This document shows positions 6,991-15,613 of a DNA stretch of 29,898 nt, in pieces. The stretch's first letter is position 1. The number at the start of each line of letters is the position of its first letter. The stretch lies in the NCBI GenBank assembly GCA_002418465.1, contig DIEE01000177.1:1-29898 (forward strand). The letters are read 5' to 3'. The translations under genes were made by a program, and so were the position numbers. The DNA is from Pseudomonas sp. UBA5782. Lineage in GTDB: Bacteria; Pseudomonadota; Gammaproteobacteria; Pseudomonadales; Pseudomonadaceae. The notes below the pieces were generated by a model. It made no database searches, was not told the DNA's origin, and saw only the letters and a list, made by a program, of their open reading frames with translations.

Positions 6991-7530
6991 ATGTCCATTC
7001 GCAATGCTTTGAAGTTCTTCACCCTGCTCCTGCTGTTCGGCTACGGCGCCATCGCCAGCGCCGCCGACGCCGGTTATCGGCTCAGCTCGGGCGACGTGAT
7101 CAAGGTGAACGTGTTCAGCGAGCCCGATCTGAGCTTCGCCGAGATCCGCCTGAACGACGCCGGCACCTTCTCCTACCCCTTCGTCGGTGAGGTCCAGGCC
7201 AAAGGCAAGACCACCGGCGAGATCGAGAAGCTGCTGACGCAGAAACTCAAGGACGGCTACCTGGTCGATCCGCGCGTCTCGGTCAGCGTGATCAACTACC
7301 GCGAGTTCTACATCAGCGGCGAAGTGAAGCTGCCCGGCGGCTATCCGTTCCAGCCCGGCCTCACCCTGGACCGCGCGATCGCTCTGGCCGGCGGCCTCAG
7401 CGAGCGTGCCTCGACCAAGCGCATGACCATCATTCGTGGCGCCGATAGCACCCGCAAACCCGAGAAGGCGACCCTGGACACCCTGGTCAATCCGGGTGAC
7501 ACCATCAACATTGAGCAGGGATTCTTCTGA
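6991..7530 (+). CDS. Short polysaccharide export (OPX) protein
   Basis: A 179-residue periplasmic export protein of the Wza/OPX superfamily. The signal peptide MSIRNALKFFTLLLLFGYG ends in AIASA; the mature part starts YRLSSGDVIKVNVFSEPDL, the hallmark of the Poly_export domain, followed by one SLBB domain around residues 105-170 (FYISGEVKLPGGYPFQPGLTL). There is no lipobox cysteine and no C-terminal amphipathic helix, and it is about half the length of E. coli Wza. Such short OPX proteins pair with a separate barrel, here the preceding gene. The start at 6991 is chosen because upstream codons overlap the barrel gene and lack signal-peptide character. Its stop overlaps the wzc-like start by one base, suggesting translational coupling. 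Confidence 0.9.
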   Translation: MSIRNALKFFTLLLLFGYGAIASAADAGYRLSSGDVIKVNVFSEPDLSFAEIRLNDAGTFSYPFVGEVQAKGKTTGEIEKLLTQKLKDGYLVDPRVSVSVINYREFYISGEVKLPGGYPFQPGLTLDRAIALAGGLSERASTKRMTIIRGADSTRKPEKATLDTLVNPGDTINIEQGFF

Positions 7531-9773
7531 TGATCTTGGAAAGCATTAGCCAGAAGGACCGCGCGTTGCCGCATGCCTCGATGGATGACGACAACGACTT
7601 CATCGACCTGCGACGCATCTGGCGCGCCATCTGGTCGCGCAAGTGGGGCATCCTGACCCTGGTGGTGGTCATCACGCTGCTGACCTCGCTGCTGATGATG
7701 AGCATCAAGCCGCTGTACAAGGCCTCGGCCACGGTGATGATCGAGCCCAAGGGCAATCAGCCGCTGACCTTCCAGCCGATCAGCGACCAGAGCAATGGCA
7801 TCAGCGAATTCCTGCAGACCCAGCTGAGCCTGATCCAGAGCCGCGGCGTGGCGGAGAAGGTCGTGCGCGACCTGCGCCTCACCGAGCACCCGGATTTCGA
7901 CCCGCGCCAGCAGCCGCAGCCGCTGATCAACATCGCCGGCCTGATCAAGCGCTTCAGCATCGACAGCCTGATTCCCGGTGCTGTCCCCAGCGGGGACAAC
8001 GAAGAGAAGCCGATGACCGACGCGGAAATCTTCGACGCCGTGACCCAGGGCCTGATGCAGCGCACCGAGGTCTGGGCCGAAGGCAAGAGCCAGCTGGTCA
8101 ACGTCGCCGTGGAAATGCCTGACCGGCTGACCGCCGCGATGGTCGCCAACGCCCTGGCGCAGAGCTACATCGAGAAGCAGCTCGAATCGCAGATGGAAAT
8201 GTCGCTGGCTTCGACCAATTGGATGAACACCCGCTTGACCGAGCTGCGCGCCACGCTGCAGAGCGCCGAGGACAAGCTGCAGGCCTACCGCGAAGCGGAA
8301 GGCCTTGTGGATGTTGGCGGTGTTTCCACCATCAGCGCCAACACCCTGTCGGTCACCGGCGACCGCATGATCGATGCCCGTCGTCTGCGTGCCGAGGCCG
8401 AAAGCCAGTTCCGCCAGGTCGAGACCATGCGCAAGGCCGGGCTCGATCGCCTGACCAGCGTACCTGCCGTGCTCAGCAACCCGCTGATCCAGCAGTTCAA
8501 GTCGGAAGAGGCGCGCGCCCGGGCCAAGGTCGAGGAGCTGTCGCGTCGTTATGGCGACAACCACCCGTCGATGATCGCCGCCCGTTCCGACCTCAGCGCG
8601 GCGAAAGCCAGCCTGCAGACTCAGGTCGACCAGGTAGTCGCCGGTATCGAGCGCAACTATCAGCTGGCGGTGGCCAACGAAAGCTCGCTGGATTCCTCGT
8701 TCAACAAGAACAAGGCGCAGATCCAGGACATTTCGCGCAAGGAATTCAAGCTGCGTGAACTGCAGCGCGACGTCGACAGCAACCGCACGCTGTACGACAC
8801 CTTCATGACCCGCATGCAGGAAACCGCGGCGACCTCGGACATGAACTCGTCCAACGCGCGCATCGTCGACACCGCCATCGCGCCGATCGAGCCGAGCGCG
8901 CCGAACAAGCGCCTGATCATCGTCATCGCGGCGTTCATGTCGCTGGTCGTCGGTATCGGCCTGGCGCTGCTGCTGGACGTGATCAACAACACCTTCAAGT
9001 CGCCGGAAGACGTCGAGACCAAGCTGAACCTGCCGGTTCTCGGCATCGTTCCGCTGATCCCGAAGAAGAGCCGCATCCAGATCGCCCACCAGTTCGAGCA
9101 GAGCCAGGACAAGCGCTTCTGCGAGGCGATCCGCACTATCCGTACCAGCGTGATGCTCAGCGACATGAGCCAGCCGCACAAGGTCGTGGTGATCACCTCG
9201 TCCGTTCCCGGCGAAGGCAAGAGTGCCGTGGCCGCCAACCTGGCGTTCGCCATGGGCCAGCTGGAGCGCGTGCTGCTGATCGACGCCGACCTGCGCCGGC
9301 CGACTCTGGCCAAGAGCTTCGACTTCCCGGTCGGCGCGCCTGGCCTGGCCAACCTGATCGCCGGCACCGCCAAGGCCGAAGACTGCATCCAGACCGTCGG
9401 CAAGGTGGACATGCTGCCCGCCGGCGTGGTGCCGCCGAACCCGCTGGAACTGCTGGCCTCGCCGCGTTTCGCCAAGTTCCTCGAAGTCACCAAGGAACGC
9501 TACGACCGCATCATCGTCGATTCGCCGCCGAGCCAGGCGGTCAGCGACGCGACGCTGCTGTCGACCTTCGCCAACGCGGTGATCTACGTGATCAAGTCGG
9601 AAAGCACGGCGATCCCGCTGGCGCAGAAAGGCATCGGCCAACTGCTGCAGAGCGGCGCGCCGCTGACCGGCGTGGTGCTCAACCAGGTGGACGTGCAGAA
9701 AGCCGCCAAGCACGGCAGCTACAGCGGCTACTACGACCACTACGGCTACAGCAACGGCGAAGAGAAAGCGTAA
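7530..9773 (+). CDS. wzc: Polysaccharide co-polymerase / BY-kinase (Wzc-like)
   Basis: A 747-residue inner-membrane protein combining a Wzz-type chain-length domain with a tyrosine autokinase. Seen: TM1 at about residues 40-58, a long periplasmic coiled-coil region, TM2 at about 462-483, then the cytoplasmic kinase with Walker A (SSVPGEGKSA, about 557), Walker A' (LLIDADLRRP, about 582) and Walker B (IIVDSPPS, about 661). The C-terminus carries a five-tyrosine cluster (SYSGYYDHYGYSNG), the expected autophosphorylation site. In this family, phosphorylation cycling with a phosphatase (next gene) controls octamer assembly and export. No signs of damage. Confidence 0.96.
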   Translation: MILESISQKDRALPHASMDDDNDFIDLRRIWRAIWSRKWGILTLVVVITLLTSLLMMSIKPLYKASATVMIEPKGNQPLTFQPISDQSNGISEFLQTQLSLIQSRGVAEKVVRDLRLTEHPDFDPRQQPQPLINIAGLIKRFSIDSLIPGAVPSGDNEEKPMTDAEIFDAVTQGLMQRTEVWAEGKSQLVNVAVEMPDRLTAAMVANALAQSYIEKQLESQMEMSLASTNWMNTRLTELRATLQSAEDKLQAYREAEGLVDVGGVSTISANTLSVTGDRMIDARRLRAEAESQFRQVETMRKAGLDRLTSVPAVLSNPLIQQFKSEEARARAKVEELSRRYGDNHPSMIAARSDLSAAKASLQTQVDQVVAGIERNYQLAVANESSLDSSFNKNKAQIQDISRKEFKLRELQRDVDSNRTLYDTFMTRMQETAATSDMNSSNARIVDTAIAPIEPSAPNKRLIIVIAAFMSLVVGIGLALLLDVINNTFKSPEDVETKLNLPVLGIVPLIPKKSRIQIAHQFEQSQDKRFCEAIRTIRTSVMLSDMSQPHKVVVITSSVPGEGKSAVAANLAFAMGQLERVLLIDADLRRPTLAKSFDFPVGAPGLANLIAGTAKAEDCIQTVGKVDMLPAGVVPPNPLELLASPRFAKFLEVTKERYDRIIVDSPPSQAVSDATLLSTFANAVIYVIKSESTAIPLAQKGIGQLLQSGAPLTGVVLNQVDVQKAAKHGSYSGYYDHYGYSNGEEKA

Positions 9774-9813
9774 GGATTTTTCCTCGGGCGATTCACAACG
9801 TAGCGCACTCATC

Positions 9814-10578
9814 ATGATCGACCTGCACAGTCATCTGCTTCCCGGAATCGACGACGGCGCACCGGACATGCCGACCGCCCTGACCCTGGCCCGCGTGGCC
9901 GTGGGCAATGGCATCACGCACATGGTCTGCACGCCGCACATGCATCCCGGTCGTTACGACAACGAAGCCGGCAACATCCGGCAGGTCTGCAAGGCGTTCG
10001 CCGACGCGCTGAATGGCGCCGGCATCGCCCTGCGGGTGAGTGCCGCCGCCGAAGTGCGTTTCGGCAGCGAAATGATGAAGGGCGTCTGCGACGGCAGCAT
10101 CCCGTTCCTCGGCGAATGGCAGGGCAAGCGCGTGCTGCTGCTGGAATTCCCGCATGCGGAAATTCCGTTCGGTGCCGAGCGCATGACCCAGTGGCTGATC
10201 GGCAAGGGCATCGTCCCGCTGATCGCCCACCCGGAGCGCAACAAGGCGTTGATGCAGATGCCGTCGAAGCTCAAGCCGTTCCTGCTGCAGGGTTGCCTGT
10301 TGCAACTGACCGCCGGATCGGTCGCCGGCAAGTTCGGCGAACCGGCGCGGCGCCTGGCACACGCGATCCTCGAGGAAGATCTGGCGACGATCATCGCCAG
10401 CGACGCGCACAACCTCCAGCACCGCCCGCCCGAACTGGCGTGCGGGCGCGACGAAGCGGCGCGCATCGTCGGCGAACGCAAGGCCGAGGCGCTGGTGCTG
10501 GATACGCCCTGGCTGATCGCGCAAGGCCACTTCGCCGCGCGCAGCGCCGACCTGCAAGCCGAACTTTCCACTGCTTGA
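9814..10578 (+). CDS. PHP-family tyrosine phosphatase (CpsB/CapC/YwqE-like)
   Basis: A 254-residue metal-dependent protein-tyrosine phosphatase, expected to dephosphorylate the C-terminal tyrosine cluster of the BY-kinase upstream. Metal-binding motifs of the PHP fold are visible: the opening MIDLHSHLLPGIDDGA, CTPHMHPGRY, the glutamate in AAAEVRFG, AHPERN and SDAHN. Length is normal for CpsB. This is the metal-dependent type usual in Gram-positive bacteria and in VPS-like clusters, not the low-molecular-weight Wzb type of colanic acid loci. It lies 40 bases after the kinase gene. No strong ribosome site is visible. Confidence 0.92.
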   Translation: MIDLHSHLLPGIDDGAPDMPTALTLARVAVGNGITHMVCTPHMHPGRYDNEAGNIRQVCKAFADALNGAGIALRVSAAAEVRFGSEMMKGVCDGSIPFLGEWQGKRVLLLEFPHAEIPFGAERMTQWLIGKGIVPLIAHPERNKALMQMPSKLKPFLLQGCLLQLTAGSVAGKFGEPARRLAHAILEEDLATIIASDAHNLQHRPPELACGRDEAARIVGERKAEALVLDTPWLIAQGHFAARSADLQAELSTA

Positions 10579-10610
10579 TCAATCCCAACGGACCCACAGA
10601 GACAAAGCCA

Positions 10611-11378
10611 ATGACCGAGTCTCCTGTTCCGGCGCACGGTCGCGCCGCAACCCGCAGGTCGCGCCGTTCCGAGGCGACCAGCCAGGCACCCGTCAACCGC
10701 GCCATCTGCATCGGCATGCTTCCGCTCGCCGCGCTGGTGCTCGGCCTTTCCTGGCCGATGATGCGTGCCGGCATCGACAGTTACCGCGCCGAACGTTTCC
10801 TTCAGCGCTGGGAAAGCAAGGGCGCGCCGGACGCCGAGGCGCTGGCCGCCGGACGCGCCGCCGCGCAGCACGCCATCGACCGCTTCCCGGCGCCGAACGG
10901 TGAATACCTCGACCGTCTCGGCCGGGTGCTCAGCTGGAACAACGTCGCCGCGCCCTATGGCGCTGCCGAGGCCCAGGCCTCGCGTCAGGAAGCACTGGAC
11001 GCCTACCGCGCTTCCCTGGCGGTGCGCCCCGGCTGGCCTTGGACCTGGCTGCGCCTGGCCAGCACCAAGCTCAGCCAGCAGGCCTTCGATGACGAGTTCG
11101 CCGAGGCGCTTTCGCGTTCCGGCGCGCTGGGTGTCAACCGCATCGAGGTGGACCGCGACATCGCCCGCATCGGCTTCGAGGGCTGGTCGTCGCTGAACAC
11201 CGAACAGCGTGTGCTGACCCTCAAGGCAGCCGGCCGCACCGTCGGTTACAGCTACCCCGAAGCACAGAATTTATATGGTCTTGCGCAGCGCGCAGGGCTG
11301 AACGTCCCGCTCTGCTGGAGCTTGAGCGAGGACATCCGAGCAAAGCGGCACATATGCAAAAAAGAGGGATCATCATGA
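10611..11378 (+). CDS. VpsP-like membrane-anchored protein of the EPS operon
   Basis: A 255-residue protein with a basic, probably cytoplasmic N-terminus (about 30 residues), one transmembrane helix at about residues 32-50 (ICIGMLPLAALVLGLSW) and a periplasmic helical region with a TPR-like look (AEALAAGRAAAQHAIDRF; ALDAYRASLAVRPGWPWTWLRLA). Its place between the phosphatase and the initiating transferase matches VpsP-type proteins in Vibrio-like clusters; that match is by context and architecture, and the biochemical role is unknown. The stop overlaps the next start in an ATGA arrangement, indicating translational coupling. Confidence 0.75.
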   Translation: MTESPVPAHGRAATRRSRRSEATSQAPVNRAICIGMLPLAALVLGLSWPMMRAGIDSYRAERFLQRWESKGAPDAEALAAGRAAAQHAIDRFPAPNGEYLDRLGRVLSWNNVAAPYGAAEAQASRQEALDAYRASLAVRPGWPWTWLRLASTKLSQQAFDDEFAEALSRSGALGVNRIEVDRDIARIGFEGWSSLNTEQRVLTLKAAGRTVGYSYPEAQNLYGLAQRAGLNVPLCWSLSEDIRAKRHICKKEGSS

Positions 11379-12772
11379 TCGCTGAACGTACCAACCCAGC
11401 CGTGAACCGGCGTGGTCTTACCTTCTGGGGTCAATGGCTGTGCGGCATTACCCTGGCCAACCTGCTGCTCTACGTGATGGTCGACCAGCGTTACGGGCAG
11501 ATCCCCACCGAGTACCGCGTGCTGATGATCCTCACGGTGCTCGGCTCGGTGCCGGCGTACACGCTGTGGCGCGTCTACCACAAGCGCGACAGCTACCGCT
11601 CCGGCCTCGGCCGCCTCGCAGCCGGCTGGTTCACCCTGCTCAGCGGGCTGATGTTCATCGCCTTCGTCAGTGGCAGCACCGAGATGTTCTCCCGCGAGCT
11701 GGTGCTGATGTGGGGCGTGCTCGGCCTGGCCGTGCAGGCGCTGAGCTTCATCCCGCTGCGCTACCTGGCCTCGCTGCACTCGCGCAAGCTGCGCAACGAG
11801 CGCACCTCGGTGATCATCGGCACCTGCCCGCTGGCGCTGACCCTGGCCGAGCGCCTGAGCGTGTCCAACCGCGTCCCGCTGATCGGCCTGATCGCCCCGG
11901 AAGCCGAAGCCGAGCCGCATCAGGAAGGCCAGTTCCCCGTGCTCTCCGGTCTCTCTGAGCTGCGCAACATCATCGATCGCAACGGCGTTCGCCGGGTCTA
12001 CATCGCCCTCAACCTGGACAAGATCGCGCAGATCGAAAGCCTCTACATCGACCTGCTCGACATGAGCGTGGACGTGGTCTGGGTGCCGGACTTCGGGAGC
12101 ATGATGCTGCTCAACCAGTCGATCTCGCAGATCGAGCAGCTGCCGGCCATCTACCTCAACGAAAGCCCGCTCAGCTCGCACCCGGCGGCGGTGTTCAGCA
12201 AGGAACTGCTCGACCGCAGCCTGGCGCTGCTGGCCATCGTGCTGCTCAGCCCGGTGCTGATCACCGCGGCGATCGCGGTCAAGCTGTCCTCGCCCGGCCC
12301 GGTGTTCTTCCTGCAGCCGCGGCATGGCTGGAACGGCGAAGTGATCAAGGTGTGGAAATTCCGCTCCATGTTCATCCACCAGGACGACAAGGTGGTGCGC
12401 CAGGCCTCGCGCGACGACCCGCGCATCACCCGCGTCGGCGCCTTCCTGCGGCGCACCTCGATCGACGAGCTGCCGCAGCTGTTCAACGTGCTGCGCGGCG
12501 AGATGGCGCTGGTCGGTCCGCGTCCGCACGCGGTCACCCACAACCAGTACTACAGCGACAAGATCATGGCCTACATGGCTCGCCACCGGATCAAGCCGGG
12601 CATCACCGGCCTGGCCCAGGTCACCGGCCACCGTGGCGAAACCGAGACCGTCGAAAAAATGCAGCAGCGGGTCGAGAAAGACCTCGCCTACATCAATCAC
12701 TGGTCGCTCTGGCTGGACATCAAGATCCTGATCAAGACGCCCTTCACGCTGTTCTCGCGGAACATCTACTGA
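11375..12772 (+). CDS. wcaJ: Undecaprenyl-phosphate glucose phosphotransferase (WcaJ/VpsL-like)
   Basis: A 465-residue polyprenyl-phosphate hexose-1-phosphate transferase that would start repeat-unit synthesis by moving sugar-1-phosphate, probably glucose, from UDP-sugar to undecaprenyl phosphate. The N-terminal half has several membrane helices and a CoA-binding-like domain (TSVIIGTCPLALTLAERL). The C-terminal catalytic domain shows KVWKFRSMF, then SIDELPQLFNVLRGEMALVG followed by PRPHAV, the bacterial sugar transferase signature. The start at 11375 is preferred over 11354 because GAGGGA precedes it and it gives the ATGA overlap with the previous gene. Sugar specificity is inferred from family resemblance. 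Confidence 0.93.
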   Translation: MIAERTNPAVNRRGLTFWGQWLCGITLANLLLYVMVDQRYGQIPTEYRVLMILTVLGSVPAYTLWRVYHKRDSYRSGLGRLAAGWFTLLSGLMFIAFVSGSTEMFSRELVLMWGVLGLAVQALSFIPLRYLASLHSRKLRNERTSVIIGTCPLALTLAERLSVSNRVPLIGLIAPEAEAEPHQEGQFPVLSGLSELRNIIDRNGVRRVYIALNLDKIAQIESLYIDLLDMSVDVVWVPDFGSMMLLNQSISQIEQLPAIYLNESPLSSHPAAVFSKELLDRSLALLAIVLLSPVLITAAIAVKLSSPGPVFFLQPRHGWNGEVIKVWKFRSMFIHQDDKVVRQASRDDPRITRVGAFLRRTSIDELPQLFNVLRGEMALVGPRPHAVTHNQYYSDKIMAYMARHRIKPGITGLAQVTGHRGETETVEKMQQRVEKDLAYINHWSLWLDIKILIKTPFTLFSRNIY

Positions 12773-12777
12773 ACCGC

Positions 12778-12796
12778 GGCGGTCCCAAGGGCCGCC
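12778..12796. repeat. GC-rich hairpin between wcaJ and ugd
   Basis: GGCGGTCC-CAA-GGGCCGCC forms an 8-bp stem with one G-T pair and a 3-base loop, immediately after the wcaJ stop. A second structure, GGCGCC repeated 8 bases apart (12809-12828), follows. Neither has a T tract. An mRNA stability or processing element inside the operon is possible. Confidence 0.5.
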
Positions 12797-12866
12797 TCGT
12801 CGCTTCGCGGCGCCGCTCGCACGGCGCCAGCCCCGACTACATCTTGTCTAAATCAGGGACCTCTCC

Positions 12867-14216
12867 ATGAACATCACCGTCATCGGAACCGGCTATGTAG
12901 GCCTCGTCACCGGCGCTTGCATCGCGGAAATGGGTAACACCGTCGTCTGTGTCGACGTCGATCCGAAAAAGATCGAGAACCTCAAGAAGGGCATCCTGCC
13001 GATTTACGAGCCGGGCCTGGAGAACGTCGTCAGCAGCAACTTCGAATCCGGTCGCCTGCTGTTCACCACCTCGCTGGTCGAAGCGATGAAGACTTCCGAC
13101 GTGTTCTTCATCGCCGTCGGCACGCCGCCCGGCGAGGACGGTTCCGCCGACCTGCGCTACGTGCTGGAAGTGGCGAAGCAGATCGGTTCCAACCTGACCC
13201 GTCCGGCGATCGTGGTGAACAAGTCCACGGTGCCGGTCGGCACCGGCGACAAGGTGCGCGCGGCGGTGGCCGAGCAGCTGCAGCAGCGCGGCGTCGAGGT
13301 CGAGTTCGAGGTGGTCTCCAACCCCGAGTTCCTCAAGGAAGGCGCGGCGGTGGACGATTTCATGCACCCGGACCGGATCATCATCGGCACCAGCAGCGAA
13401 TACGCCAAGCGCGTGATGGGCGAGCTCTACGCGCCCTTCGTGCGCAACCATCCGCGGATCATGTACATGGGCATCCGCGACGCGGAGATGACCAAGTACG
13501 CGGCCAACGCCATGCTGGCGACGAAGATCTCCTTCATGAACGAAGTAGCCAGCCTCTGCGAGCGCCTGGATGTGGACGTGGAAAACGTGCGTCTGGGCAT
13601 CGGCTCGGACCAGCGTATCGGCTACCACTTCATCTACGCCGGCTGCGGTTACGGCGGCTCGTGCTTCCCGAAGGACGTCAAGGCGCTGATCAGCATCGCC
13701 CACCAGAACGACTTCGAGCCCAAGCTGCTGCAGGCGGTGGAGGCGCGCAACGACCAGCAGAAACAGTCGCTGTTCAACAAGATCGTCACCCACTACTCCG
13801 GCGATCTGGCCGGGCGCACCTTCGCCGTCTGGGGCCTGTCGTTCAAGCCGGGCACCGACGACATGCGTGAAGCGCCCAGCGTGGTGCTGATCAACAGCCT
13901 GATCGCCGCCGGCGCCAAGGTGAAGGCGTTCGACCCGATCGCCCAGGAAACCGCGCGTGCGGAATTCCCCGCGGAGTTTTTCAGCAACGGCGATCTGGAA
14001 ATCGTCGACGGCCAGTACGAAGCGGCCATCGATGCCGACGCGCTGGTGCTGGTCACCGAGTGGAAGCCGTTCCGCCACCCGGATTTCCGTGCCCTGAAAA
14101 AACTGCTGAAGAGCCCGCTGATCCTCGACGGACGCAACCAGTACGACCCGGCCCAGCTGCAGCGCGAAGGCTTCGACTACTACGGCATCGGGCGGAAGGC
14201 CATCAATGCCGCCTGA
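12867..14216 (+). CDS. ugd: UDP-glucose 6-dehydrogenase
   Basis: A 449-residue enzyme that oxidises UDP-glucose to UDP-glucuronate with two NAD+. The N-terminal Rossmann motif is MNITVIGTGYVGLVTG, the substrate region contains NPEFLKEGAAVDDFMHPDR, and the catalytic cysteine lies in YGGSCFPKDVKAL. The C-terminal domain has the usual WGLSFKPGTDDMREAPS. Length is normal. It supplies glucuronate to the exopolysaccharide. It follows wcaJ after about 94 bases containing GC-rich hairpins and overlaps the flippase start by 11 bases. Confidence 0.96.
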   Translation: MNITVIGTGYVGLVTGACIAEMGNTVVCVDVDPKKIENLKKGILPIYEPGLENVVSSNFESGRLLFTTSLVEAMKTSDVFFIAVGTPPGEDGSADLRYVLEVAKQIGSNLTRPAIVVNKSTVPVGTGDKVRAAVAEQLQQRGVEVEFEVVSNPEFLKEGAAVDDFMHPDRIIIGTSSEYAKRVMGELYAPFVRNHPRIMYMGIRDAEMTKYAANAMLATKISFMNEVASLCERLDVDVENVRLGIGSDQRIGYHFIYAGCGYGGSCFPKDVKALISIAHQNDFEPKLLQAVEARNDQQKQSLFNKIVTHYSGDLAGRTFAVWGLSFKPGTDDMREAPSVVLINSLIAAGAKVKAFDPIAQETARAEFPAEFFSNGDLEIVDGQYEAAIDADALVLVTEWKPFRHPDFRALKKLLKSPLILDGRNQYDPAQLQREGFDYYGIGRKAINAA

Positions 14217-15579
14217 GAACGAGCTGCTGATGTCCGCTGCCGACCCCGCAGGGGGTGCCGGAAGACCGCGCGGGAAACTGCGCGGCTTCCTGCAGCAGAG
14301 CATGCGCAGCAAGCTGTTGCGCAACATCGTCACGGTGGTTTCGGGTACCGCCGGCGCGCAGGCCATGACCATGGCCTTCATGCCGGTGATCACCCGCCTG
14401 TACGGGCCGGAAGCCTACGGCATCCTCGGCGCGTTCATGAGCCTGACGCTGATGATCATCCCGATCGCCGCGCTGACCTACCCGGTCGCCATCGTGCTGC
14501 CCAAGCGCGATGCCGACGCCCGCGGGCTGGTGAAGCTGTCGCTGATGATCGCCGTGCTGCTGGCCTCGCTGATGGCGCTGGTGCTCTGGCTGTTCGGTAA
14601 GCCCATCGTGCACCTGATGGGGCTCGAGGAAATTTCGCCGTACCTGATGCTGCTGCCGGTGGTGATGTTCTTCGGTGCGGCGCTGGAGGTCGTCCAGCAG
14701 TGGCTGATCCGCCAGCAGCGTTTCAGCCTCACCGCCAGTATCGCCATCGCCCATTCGCTGCTGCACAACAGCATCCGTACGCTGGGCGGTTTTCTCATGG
14801 CGATACCGGCGGTGCTGGTGATCACCACGGCGCTGGGCCCGGCGCTGCAGGCGGTGATGCTGGCCATCGGCATCCGCCGCACCCGCGGCAGGGCCGATGA
14901 GGTGGTCGACCTCGAGCCACCGATGAGCAGCGCCGAGCTGGCGCGACGCTACAGCGATTTCCCGTTGTTCCGTTTCCCGCAGATGCTCATCAACACGGTT
15001 TCGCAGAACCTGCCGACGCTGGTTCTGGCGTCGGTCTTCGGGCCGGCGGCGGCGGGCTTCTTCACGGTCTGCAAGCAGGCGTTGAGCATGCCCACCAACC
15101 TGATCGGCAAGTCGGTCGCGGACGTCTACTACCCGCGCATCAGCCAGGCGGTCCAGCGTCACGAGCCGATCACGGCGATGCTGGCCAAAGCCACCGCCGG
15201 GCTGGCGCTGGTCGGTCTGCTGCCGTTCGGTTTCGTGGTCGTCGCCGGGCCCTGGCTGTTCGGCTTCGTCTTCGGCGAGCAATGGCACACCGCCGGCGAA
15301 TTCGCCCGCTGGCTGGCGCTGTCCGAATACGTGGTGCTGATCACCCGTCCCTGCACGGTGGCGATTCCCGCGCTGCAACTGCAAGGCCGCTTCCTGATCT
15401 TCGAAATCCTCAGCACCGCCCTGCGCCTCAGTGCGTTGTTCGTCGGCGCCTGGGTGATGAAGGATGCGCTGATCACGGTGATGGCCTTCGCCGGCGCCAG
15501 CATTCTGATCTACGCGGCGCTCATCGTTTCGGTGCTGATCGCCGCGAAAAATCACCGGCCGCCCACGGCGGACCATTGA
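14206..15579 (+). CDS. Wzx-type lipopolysaccharide/exopolysaccharide flippase
   Basis: A 457-residue polytopic membrane protein with about 12 hydrophobic segments, in the MOP/polysaccharide transporter superfamily. A typical start of the fold is seen (VSGTAGAQAMTMAFMPVITR, then LYGPEAYGILGAFMSL). It would flip the undecaprenyl-linked repeat unit to the periplasm for polymerisation. The start at 14206 has GGAAGG at good spacing inside the end of ugd; an alternative ATG at 14230 has a poorer site. Substrate specificity cannot be read from the sequence. Confidence 0.9.
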   Translation: MPPENELLMSAADPAGGAGRPRGKLRGFLQQSMRSKLLRNIVTVVSGTAGAQAMTMAFMPVITRLYGPEAYGILGAFMSLTLMIIPIAALTYPVAIVLPKRDADARGLVKLSLMIAVLLASLMALVLWLFGKPIVHLMGLEEISPYLMLLPVVMFFGAALEVVQQWLIRQQRFSLTASIAIAHSLLHNSIRTLGGFLMAIPAVLVITTALGPALQAVMLAIGIRRTRGRADEVVDLEPPMSSAELARRYSDFPLFRFPQMLINTVSQNLPTLVLASVFGPAAAGFFTVCKQALSMPTNLIGKSVADVYYPRISQAVQRHEPITAMLAKATAGLALVGLLPFGFVVVAGPWLFGFVFGEQWHTAGEFARWLALSEYVVLITRPCTVAIPALQLQGRFLIFEILSTALRLSALFVGAWVMKDALITVMAFAGASILIYAALIVSVLIAAKNHRPPTADH

Positions 15580-15613
15580 GCAGTATTCCTCAAGAAAGAG
15601 ACAGGCTCCGCCA

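Noticed and set aside
7341..9815. Very long open frame on the minus strand opposite wzc (824 codons)
   Set aside because: It is a shadow produced by GC-rich codon bias: its composition is dominated by Arg, His, Gln, Gly and Val, with no family pattern, while the plus-strand wzc has full motifs. The same holds for the long antisense frames opposite the barrel, wcaJ, ugd, gmd and manC genes.
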